The position numbers and the translations under genes were made by a program. A DNA stretch of 64,000 nucleotides. It comes from Maniola hyperantus. Lineage: Eukaryota > Arthropoda > Insecta > Lepidoptera > Nymphalidae. Position 1 is the stretch's first letter. Each line of letters starts with the position of its first letter. The stretch lies in contig NC_048541.1 of assembly GCF_902806685.2 (NCBI RefSeq), positions 4,275,465 to 4,339,464 on the forward strand. Direction: 5' to 3'. Under the pieces are notes generated by a model. That model was given only the letters and a program-made list of their open reading frames with translations. It made no database searches and was not told where the DNA came from. This document shows, one piece after another, positions 13,301-25,300 of the stretch.

Positions 13301-16300
13301 TCTGTCTGTCTGTCAAGAAACCTACAGGGTACTTCCAGTTGACCTAGAATCATAAAATTTAGCAGGTAGGTAGATCTTATAGCTGACATTTGGGAAAAAA
13401 TCTGAAAACCGTGAATTTAGGGTTAGATCACACAATGTTTTCTTCACTTGGAGCGATGCTGCTCTGCCAAAGACCTTCAATCATACATCTAGGTACCCGT
13501 ACAGCCAGTGTTCCAAGCGGAAATCTTGCGAAATTGAAATCGGTGGTACTGAAATCTTTACTTAAAAACAAGGACCCTTAGGTTCACTTTAATCTACCTT
13601 ATTAATTTTTATTAGTTGTTACTTATAACGCTCGAATCATCTAAATGTCATACTAACCCTACGGTAGGTGTCGTGATAGTGTAATAACTTAATCGAAGTG
13701 TTGATCTCGGATTGATTATCATTTATCACTATCACTATGATCAGATAAGTAATCATTAAATTAAATAACAAATACTTATATAGGTTAGAATTATAATAAT
13801 TTACTGTATGACGTGCCTAATGCCTATTTACTTACATAATGATAGGTACTTACTGCTGGCAAAATTGTGATGAACGCATTTCCTTGAGTGTTGAAAAGCA
13901 AAGGATTGTTGTCTATCCAGCCATCGCTTTCTGTATACGTAAAGATCTGAAAATATAGGAAAAAATACAAAAAAACCAGCTGATGCCCGCGACTTCGTTC
14001 GCGTGGATTTAGGTTTTTTATAAATCCCGTGGGAACTCATTAATTTTCCGTGATATAAGCTAACTCTGTACCGAATTTCATCAAAATCGTTTGAACTGTT
14101 GAGCCGTGAAAAGCTAGCAGGCAGACAGACACACTTTCGCATTTATTATATTATAGTATGGATAATACACATAATATATGGCATCGTAACTTGAGCATTT
14201 AGTATTATGATTTTCCCATTATTATAGCGCCCTCATGTACTTACCTACTTTTTAAGTCACAAGAGTAATTTTTTTAAAGAATGCTAAGTAGGTACTATAT
14301 CTTCTAAGACCCCTTACTAGGTGGACGGACGACATCAGACGAGTCGCAGGGAGCCGCTGGATCCAAGCGGCGCAAGACCGTGGCGTGTGGAAGTCCCTAC
14401 AAGAGACCTATGTCCAGCTGTGGACGTCTATTGGTTGATGATGATGATGATGAGATGTATCTACACTATATTTAAAAAAATATTGTGACTAGTATTGCAC
14501 GCCACAAAGTGGCAAACTGTTAGAACTTTATAACAAGTATAACACCTAATGCACCTACACAGTTAATGCAATAAAATTTATTCTATTCTATTCTATTCCA
14601 TTCCATTCTATTCCATTCTATTCCATTCTATTCCATTCTATTCCATTCTATTCCATTCTATTCCATTCTATTCCATTCTATTCCATTCTATTCCATTCTA
14701 TTCCATTCTATTCCATTCTATTCCATTCTATTCCATTCTATTCCATTCTATTCCATTCTATTCCATTCTATTCCATTCTATTCCATTCTATTCCATTCTA
14801 TTCCATTCCATTCCATTCTATTCCATTCCATTCTATTCCGTTCTATTCCATTCTATTCCATTCTATTCCATTCTATTCCATTCTATTCCATTCTATTCCA
14901 TTCTATTCTATTCTATGCTATACTTAAAATCGAGTAAATCTTACAGCATTGCAAGTAGCAGGTACTGCTTGAGTCGCCTCCACGCATATATCGATTCTCA
15001 GTGATGTCTGAACTCTGTTGGTCCACATAACAGCGATTCTGTCGCTCCCAACAAACAATACGGTTTTCAAAATTGGTCTGAAAAGGAAAAAAATGAAGTA
15101 AGTAACGTGACTAAAATATTAAGAACTAGCTTATGCTCGCGACTTCGTCCGCGTGGACTACACAAATTTCAAACCCTTTTTTCCCTTATTTCACCCTGTT
15201 AGGGGTTGAATTTTCAAAACTCCTTTCTTAGCGGATGCGTACGTCGTAATAGCTATCTGCATGCCAAATTTCAGCCCGATCCGTTCAGTAGTTTGAGCTG
15301 TGGGTTGATAGATCAGTCAGTCAGTCAGTCACCTTTTCCTTTTATACATTTAGAAGAGAAGATTAGGTAGTAAAACTTACTCTTGTAGATCTGTGGGCAC
15401 ATTGAAAGTTGTATCAATGCCATTCGCGATGTCCCGCATAGTGACTGACACTGTTGGATTTGTGGTACCAGACTAAAAGCGAAACACACAACTTGTAATA
15501 TCATAATGTATGTCAGCTGTGATAGCCTAGTGGTTAGGATCATAGGATGTCCGCCTTCTAATCGGAGGTCGGGGGTTCGAACCCAGGCACGCACCTCTAA
15601 CTTTTCGGAGTTATGTGCGTTTTAATTAATTAAATTTCACTTGCTTTAACGGTGAAGGAAAACATCGTGAGGAAACCGGCATGCCTGAGAGTTCTACATA
15701 ATGTTCTCAAAGGTGTGTGAAGTCTACCAATCCGCACATGGCCAGCGTGGTAGACTATGGCCAAAACCCTTCTCACTCTGAGAGGAGACCCGTACTCTGT
15801 AGTGAGCCGGCGGCGATGGGTTGATCATGATGATGATTTGCTAGCCTAGTTTACAACATGGGGACTAACGAAAGTGACTGTTTTTAGGGTTCCGTTGTAC
15901 GGAACCCTAAAAACAGTCACTAGGGCTCCCTAGGAACCTTTATAAGATCACTTTGTCTGTCTGTCCGTGATCTATGATTCTACAGTAATATTATATTATT
16001 ATAGATACCTACTACCTATACGATACCCTACATATAATTTAATATTGCAACTTAAATACAAAAGAAAACTATATATAGTAGGTATATACATATAGAAAAA
16101 ACTTGTCATTAAAAATTTTACGATACCTATTATTATAATTAGGTAGGGTACAATAAAAGTTATGATACAGTAAAAGAAAAGCACTGACAATAAACAAAAA
16201 TACGCTCTACGGCACTTGATTGAATCTCTCGAAGCGTGAAAGGGTATACACCATGTTTTCTTAAAAATAACTCTAGCTTTACGAAATGCCAAGGTTCCAT

Positions 16301-19300
16301 CCATATCCATACTAATATTATGAATGCAAAAGTGTGTCTGTCTGTCTGCTAACTTTTCACCGCCCATCCGTTCAACCGATTTTGACGAAATTTGGTACAG
16401 AGATAGCTTGCATCACGCGGAAGGACAGAGCCTACTTTTTATACCGGAAAATTGAAGAGTTCCCACAGGATTTTTAAGAACCTAAATCGCGGGCATCATC
16501 TAGGAAGCAATAAAACTTGCAGAAATTAGCTATGGCATGTCACTTGCACAGTGCACTGTGTCAACTGCAAGTTATTTTTTGCTACTTTTTAGGGTTCCGT
16601 TCCTCTAAAGGAAAAAAGGAACCCTTGCAGGATCACTTGGTTGTCTGTCTGTCTGTCTGTCGTGTCTGTCAAGAAAACCTATAGGGTACTTCCCTTTGAG
16701 ATAGAATCATAAAATTTGGCAAGCAGACAGGTATTATAGCACACGTAAGGGGAAAAATCCGAAAACCGTGAATTTGTGGTTACATCTTCTTCTCTAAATA
16801 AAAATAAATCGCTGAATGTGTTGCTGATCGCAACTCTCGAGAACAGCTGAACCGATATCGCTAATTCTTTTTTTATAATGTTCCTTGACGTACGAGGATG
16901 GTTCTTACGGAGAGAAAATTTTTAACCATTGTATTAAAAAAAATAAAGAATCGTCTGTTAGGCGGTACGAAATTCGCCGGGTCAGCTAGTCTTGAACAAA
17001 TATTTAGTATTAGTATGGATTTTCAACTTTCAAAGTATATACCAAAGTGGGGTATCATATGAAAGGGATTTACCTGTACATACTCAAACAGATTTTTATT
17101 TATTTTTATGCATAATAGTTTTAACTTATCGTGCAAAATGGCGAAAAAATACAATCGTATTACGGATCTCTCAGTGCGCGAGTCGGACTCGCACTTGGCC
17201 GGTTTTTTTTTTGTCCAACATTGGACGTCCACAGGCTGACGATGATGATATTACCTTAGGATAGTGAATCTCCCGGTGTCTTGTGTACTGATACTCCACA
17301 GAGCCGGGAACGCCGAAGTGCGGGATCTTCATCACTCGGACCTTGGTGTCGTTGAACGTCACGTACGCCAGCTTGGCGCCATTGCTCGACAACCAGATGG
17401 CATTGTTGGAACCAAACTTTGTTGGTTGGCAAGACATGTGTCCAACAGTGGACGTCCACACGCTGACGAAGATGATGTTACCTTAGGATAGTGAATCTCC
17501 CGGTGTCTTGTGTACTGATACTCCACAGAGCCGGGAACGCCGAAGTGCGGGATCTTCATCACTCGGACCTTGGTGTCGTTGAACGTCACGTACGCCAGCT
17601 TGGCGCCATTGCTCGACAACCAGATGGCATTGTTGGAACCAAACTTTGTTGGTTGGCAAGACATGTGTCCAACAGTGGACGTCCACACGCTGACGAAGAT
17701 GATGTTACCTTAGGATAGTGAATCTCCCGGTGTCTTGTGTACTGATACTCCACAGAGCCGGGAACGCCGAAGTGCGGGATTTTCATCACTCGGACCTTGG
17801 TGTCGTTGAACGTCGCGTACGCCAGCTTGGCGCCATTGCTCGACAACCAGATGGCATTGTTGGAACCAAACTTTGTTGGTTGGCAAGACATGTGTCCAAC
17901 AGTGGACGTCCACACGCTGACGAAGATGATGTTACCTTAGGATAGTGAATCTCCCGGTGTCTTGTGTACTGATACTCCACAGAGCCGGGAACGCCGAAGT
18001 GCGGGATTTTCATCACTCGGACCTTGGTGTCGTTGAACGTCGCGTACGCCAGCTTGGCGCCATTGCTCGACAACCAGATGGCATTGTTGGAACCAAACTT
18101 TGTTGGTTGGCAAGACATGTGTCCAACAGTGGACGTCCACACGCTGACGAAGATGATGTTACCTTAGGATAGTGAATCTCCCGGTGTCTTGTGTACTGAT
18201 ACTCCACAGAGCCGGGAACGCCGAAGTGCGGGATTTTCATCACTCGGACCTTGGTGTCGTTGAACGTCGCGTACGCCACCTTGGCGCCATTGCTCGAGAA
18301 CCAGATGGCATTGTTGGAACCAAACACCTCCTCTGGAAACAATCAGTACCCTTCAGTACCCTTATTATAAATGCGAAAGTGTGTTTGTTTGTTGGTTTAT
18401 TAGTTTGTTGGTTTGTCCTTCAATCACGTTGCAACGGTGCAACGGATTGACGTGATTTTTGTATGGGTATAGATAAATACCTGGAGGCTGACATAGGCTA
18501 CTTTTTATCCCGGGAAATTAAAGAGTTCCCACGGGATTTTTAAAAAACTAATTCCACGCGGACGATGTCACGGGCATCAGCTAGTTTTATTTATATTTTC
18601 TTCCTTTTTGAATAGTAGGTATTTTATAATTAAATAGGTACCGGACATTTGAGATGATGTCCTTTTTTATTTTTTTATTTATTCAGATACAAGTTAGCAC
18701 TTGACTGCAATCTCACATGGTGGTAAGTGATGATGTAGTCTAAGATGGAAGCGGGCTAACCTGGAAGGGGTATGGCAGCTTTTCTAAGCCCAAGCCCCTT
18801 TGGTTTCTACACGGCATCGTACCGGAACCCTAAACCGCTTGGCGGTACGGCTTTGCCGCTAGGGTGGTAACTAGCCACGGCCGAAGCCTCCCACCAGACA
18901 AAACCTTGGTGCAGTGGTATACGCTGTGGCCTTATAAATAAAGATGTCGGGTTAGATTCCTGACAGATTAAGTTTCTTAATTACCCAATTGGCCCGGAAC
19001 CCTATAACTATATGCGCCGAGTCGAGAACCTTGTCCTATTTGGAAGTGGAAGGAAAAATAATCAAATTGTCCTATGATTAGGTATGATTGCTCAGTCGAC
19101 TTACGCACCGCAAATTGAAAGTTAAAGTGTAGGTACATATTAGGTACTTACCCTCGTACACCCAATCAGGAACTCCGTGATAAACAACATTTTCTAGTCC
19201 CGTAGTCGTCAACTGTTCCGGTGGAGACGTTATCGTCAAATTGTACTGCAGGAAGACGTTGTTCTCATAAACGAAGGCAAGGGACGTCCCCGTCGGTCCC

Positions 19301-22300
19301 CATACGAAGTTTTGCAGCGTCGCGTTCACGGGTGCCACCCCAGGAGGGACGATGTGGATCTCTTGACCTGTGTGAAGGTCCACAGCTGTGTAACGAGCGG
19401 TAAAACTGTGTCTGTAAATCTGTAACAGAGAATATTGGAATCAGAATATTCTAGGTTTGAATCCTGGCAGAGTCGCCATCTGAGGTTGGGGTTCATCATC
19501 ATCATAGCTGTGATAGCCTAGTGGTTATAACGTCCGCCTTCTACTCGGAGGTCGGGGGTTCGATCCCGGGCACGCACCTCTAACTTTTCGGAGTTATGTG
19601 CGTTTTAACTGAAATTTGGCATGCAGATAGCTATTATGACGTAGGCATCCGCTAAGAGAGGATTTTTGAAAATTCAACCCCTAATGGGGTGAAATACGGG
19701 TTTGAAATTTGTGTAGTCCACGCGGACGAAGTCGCGGGCATAAGCTACTTTTAAATAATTGTAACATGCGGATCTGTGGCATGCTTCAATGTTGCGAGTT
19801 AATCTGGCGTAAATGAATAATTTTATTAATACAGTATCGACACAAAAATATCTTACAGTACGCAGCCGAAAGTAATGTGCATCGGCCTTTAGAATGACAA
19901 TTTCGGCTTTGTAGAGCGTTGTCTCTGTCAGTCATACCTATATATGACGTTTTATCGGTCTCAACGACAGCGAGAGTGCTCTACAAATCTGATATCTCCT
20001 TCTAAAGGTCGATGTACCTACATTACTTTCGGCCGAGTAGGTACTGTATAAAAATTCTACTTATTTAAATTAGATAGGTACCTAAGTAGTAGGTAATCAT
20101 TTGAATGACCTACATCGCATTATAACGTTGAATTAAATGACCTAAATGAGTTAGCTCGCTTTATAGTAGGTAATCTAAAGGGAGTTAGTGGCACTAATTA
20201 GACTAGAAAATGAGTTCTGTTACATTTAATTAATGCTCTAGCGTAACGAAAATATGTAGGCACAATACATTAACACTAGAAGTTAGTGTTATAAATATCT
20301 AATTAATCTATTTATATTATAAACATCTATCAACTCACAGCTCAAACCACTGGATGGTCGAGCTGAAATTTGGCATGCAGACAACTAATAGGTATGGCGT
20401 AGACATCCGATAAGAAAGGATTTTTGAATTTAACCCCTAAGGGGGTAAAACAGGGGTTTGAAATTAGTAGGTATAGTCCACGCGGACGAAGTCGCGAGTT
20501 GAAAATACAGGCGTACTCAGAGTCGCTTAATCGTTACTTAAGTTTAGTTAAAACGAGACAGAGCTATGTCTCTCACATAAATCTGTCTCATTTTAACTCA
20601 ATCTTAAGTAACGATTAGTGACTCTGAGTACCTACGGCGGAAGATTATATTATCTTACCGAAACTTCGTTGTAGGAAAGCACCACATAGTTGCCGTCGGG
20701 TGACAGTGACGTCACTCGGAATGATTGCTGCAATATCTGAAAGATTAAACAAAAATATTTACAAATCGAGTGGCACTCGATAATCGATATCAAGGTTTGG
20801 AACTGCAAGGCTGATTACAATAATGCGAGTGACGTATACTTTAAATCAGTACCCATATTATGAATGCGAAAGTGTGTTTGTTTGTTGGTTTGTCCTTTAA
20901 TCACGTCGCAACGGAGCAACCGATTGACGTGATTTTTTGCATGAGTATAGTTAAAGACCAGAGTGACATAGGCTACTTTTTATCCTGGAAAATCAAAGAG
21001 TTCCCACGGGATTTTTAAAAACCTAAGTCATCAGCTAGTTAATAATAAATTGTAAAGTTGGCCATCACAAATCACTCCTCTTCAAATATTGCGACAAGAT
21101 AGACAACTGTTTGCCTAATGGAGATTACATAAAACTATAGAATAGAATAGAATAGAATGTTTTTTTATTCATGTAAACTTTTTAAAAGTGCTTATGAATA
21201 GTCAGGTTTAATTTACCACTGGTTCGGAATGCCGTTCCTACCGAGAAGAACCAGCAAGAAACTCGGCGGTTGCTCTTTTTAATTTTTCAATTTACAATGT
21301 TATTATACCGTACTATACAAGCCATTGCAGCCCCGTGCATTGCTGGAGCGAGTCAAATCCAAGCTTTTTTATCGTTTACATAGTCTGCGACTGTATAATA
21401 TGCTTTTTTTAGGAGCATACTTTTAACACATTTTTTAAACTTGTGTAAAGGCAAGTCTAAAATTGCTTGTGGAATTTTATTATAAAATATTACACTCATT
21501 CCCACAAATGACTTTCGCACCTTCCAGAGGCGGAGCGCAGGAGTAGCTAGCTTATTTTTGTTTCTAGTTTGCCTATCATGGAGATCACTGATTTTTTTGT
21601 AACTGTGAATGTTTTGTCGTACAAAAATTATATTATTGTAAATATATTGGGAAGCTACTGTAAGAATACCTATTTCCTTAAATATCTCTCGTAGGGAACT
21701 TTCCAGCATCATAACTTTTAATGAAGTTATCAACTCAAACAATCTAAGTTAATATTAAGCTTGAACTCGCAAACTTGACTTAACTGAGTTCAATTCAAGG
21801 CGTAGATACATAAAGTATAAACTACGCTAAACTAGGGACTAATCTAGTTTAGGCTACAATTACATTAATAATTGATTTTGACAAATGTTACGAATTGGTT
21901 CTAAATACCGTTTCAACTATTACGAAGTAGCGTTTAGGGATGACATGGCCATAGAATAATATTCTGTGGTTGCCACTTGCCATATCCCTTCAATTTCAGC
22001 TTTCTGCCATTTTAATAAAAGTTTCTTAAAAAATTGAACTGACTTCAAAGCACTGAAAATAATTAGTTAATTTTGAAATCCTTTTTTAATGAAAATATAT
22101 AATATCTAACAATAATAAGCCACACGAAACTTTCGTGTGGATCTATTTTTAAATTAATTTCAAACAATAATATGGACCCTTGAGATCCAGTTCACACGGC
22201 ATTTCCACGGTAAATTTTTTGGAGGATAAAATACAAATCTTACCGAATACGTATAAAACATTTTATACGCATATTAAAACCGTTCACACGTTTGTACTTC

Positions 22301-25300
22301 AAATAAAAATGCACACAAATTTAACCGTGTGGACGGTTCTAGAAGTATATGCGCTACTACTTATTCGGAAGATTTACCCTGTAAGAAAACGTGCGGTGTT
22401 AATAATGCCATGTGAACGGGGTCTGACCTACTCAGTAATCATGGTTCCTAACTGCTAGTATTAAGGAACATGTTCATTTTACCTGAGAATCGTTCGAAAT
22501 AAGAGTCGTAGCACTATCGGTGTCAACATCATATAGCATTAGGTGGCCATTGTAATCCCTGAATAATATTTCGCTTCCTGCAATTAAATATAAACAAGTT
22601 GCTATTAAAGTTTTAGTATAAAAAATTTAAATATAAATAGCAACAAATATAAATCTAAATATATAAAAGGAACAACACCTGAGGGGGTAAAATAGAGGTT
22701 CGAAAGTGTAGTCCACACGGACGAAGTCGCGGGAATAATCTAGTTCAAAATAAAACTTCTTTCTTAAGTTGAAACCGGATAATCGGCGATATTCAATAAT
22801 GAAAATGATATCTTATATTAAGGGGACTCAGTTCAGTGCTTTCCTCATACAAACGTAGGAGGGAAATTACAGCAATATTCGATATTGTACGCACAAAACT
22901 AAGAATTATATCGATTTATCTCGTCATTATCTAGGTTTATTGATATATAAAACATTGAAAAAAATAATGATTTAAAAGTTACGAGGCTCAAAAGATTCCT
23001 ATTTTAACACCAAATTAATGACAACTTTGGGTGTAAATAAATAAGATTAGGGATATGAAAATTCTAAAACAATTTATCATTAAACGTAGTTTATTTATTC
23101 ATTAGTTGAAATAACTTTACTTTGCAAACATAAATTCAGCAGTTTTTTCTCAAAAATACTTTTCCTAAACCCTTTTCGCGCGCTTGATTTCAGTGAAAAT
23201 CATCGTGCCTCTCAACTTTCTCATACAATGTTAAGTGAAAAGCAAACATGTTACCCACGTGCGCTGCCAATTTCGGTCGAGCGTCCTGCGTCACCTTAAG
23301 TTCATGAAATCGAAGGCTTCATTGGCCTCCGTTAACTGTCTAGAGACTTCTTTTTCTGAGATTTTTTTTTTGCTTTGTTTATTTTGAAGCTACGAGGGTT
23401 CCAAACGCGCCCAGGTCTGAGAAAAGCCTACTTACTATGTTAGTAAGTAGGCTGTTTTATGCACCATTTTATTTGTCTAGGAATGTACCGCCCATGAGAC
23501 ACTGAAAGTGCATGTGCAAACTGCAAACCAACCCAGTGTCTCATTAATGGATTATCTAGTTTTTCAGATAAGGTTTTCAGAATACCGTTGGAACTACCTC
23601 GGATTCTGCTTATCACTGAAGCTGCTCTTTTTCTCATGATTGCATAAAAATCGTCGGTTAATGCATCGATGTACGAGCTTTACCGTTTCGATGGCTTGTC
23701 GGTAAATCAATCATCACAAGACCGCGGCGGTTTAGTTAACAGACGCGAGTCGCGAAAAAAAACCGCCGTAATCTTTACCGCAAGCTTACGTTTCGCTTAT
23801 CGATCATTGAGTAGGTAATTTGCGAATTTATGTTTTTTTATTTTTATTTTTACCTAGACCTATTTACACCATTAACGAGTTTATTTGGTAAATATTTAAG
23901 ATATAAGGTATTTGTTTCTATTGCAGGTAATAATCAAACACACTTACCTGAAACCCAAGTTCCATTGAAAAAAGGCGGAGAGAATTCTCCATTGATAATA
24001 TCTTCCAACTCAATTTCTGGCGGTGGAGGCGGCAATGTTGTCGGCGCCTCTGTTGTTGTCGATGTTGTTGTGGTTGGAGGAGTTGTTGAAATTGTTGTCG
24101 GGAAAATGGGGCCCTCTGTTGTTATGATCGGTTGTGGTGTTGGTGGCGATGCACCTCCCTCGTTCCCAGAGAGAACCACTACAAGGGCGATAACCACGCC
24201 TATCGCAACCAACATCGCGACGAAACCAATCGCATATCTGGTTTTCCTTGACTTCTTTCTGGCAACCAGAACCTGGTTAGAGCAATAGAGATTTGATTAC
24301 TAAAATTTGAAGTAGTTATCAATCGAAAACTGATATCCAATCTCAATGTAACATTATAAACTCGTGTCTGTCTGTAATCTGTATGTCTGTTTATTGCATT
24401 TTCATGGCGAAACCTAAGAAGGTAGTTGACTAAGTAATGCCCCCGCCTGCCATACATTTTCTAACATTTATGTTTATGACCTTCTCAATTTCTATTTTAT
24501 ACAAATGCAAAGCTTGTTTTTTGCTTTTCAGTTATTTACCAGTCTCTATTTATTAGCAGTCGGGTTTTTTAGTTTTATGATTACGTAATTTTTTTACAAA
24601 AACCTTTACCGGACATCATTTGTAAACTATAAAGATTGTATTCGGGAGACGGACAGGGCACAGACTGTCTTTTACTGCGGAAAAAGGCTTTCCACGAAGG
24701 AAGAGAAATTACCTTCAGAATAAAAACCTCAACTATCTACAAAAATTCATTGCGAACGAAATCATCGGAACCAGTTAGCTTTGAAAATAGAGACGTACCT
24801 ACCTACTACCTATAAGATAATTCTTATCTAACGAAACAGTTTCGAAGATAAACTATCACTTCAGAACACTGCCAGGACTTGTTTGAAATGACATGGAAAG
24901 AAATTGTTATTTTAAACATAGTTACTAACATCTGTCACCCGGCTTTACTCACGTGTTTCGTCGACATTAGCCCGACTAGTTTCGAACCCATCCGGGGTCC
25001 TTTTTCAAAGGGAGTCAGTTCAGGGAGATATTATATATAACTAGATGATGCCCGCGACTTCGTCCGCGTGGATTTAGGTTTTTTAAAAATCCCGTGGGAA
25101 CTTTAATTTTCCGGGATAAAAAGTAGCCTATGTCCTTCGGGATGTAAGCTAACTCTGTACCAAATTTCATCAAAATCTGTTAAGTTGTTGGGCTGTGAAA
25201 AGCTAGCAGACAGACAGACAAACAGACAGATAGACAGACAGACAAACTTTCGCATTTATAATTTTAAATTTATAATATACGTATGGATGGAAATCACTCA

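Noticed and set aside
15513..15590. Possible functional tRNA gene (A and B boxes present)
   Set aside because: The fold is not a complete cloverleaf, and the same head plus a 250-bp body recurs in several copies, so it is a SINE.
17171..18342. Overlapping long minus-strand and plus-strand frames across the exon 6 array (for example 109- and 118-residue frames)
   Set aside because: They read through the 65-nt spacers, which shift frame each unit, and the plus-strand frames are mirror shadows. Only the exon-body frame is meaningful.
23830..24288. 152-residue plus-strand frame rich in Gly/Val
   Set aside because: It is the antisense shadow of DPP4-like exon 2 (Thr/Pro stalk codons read backwards).
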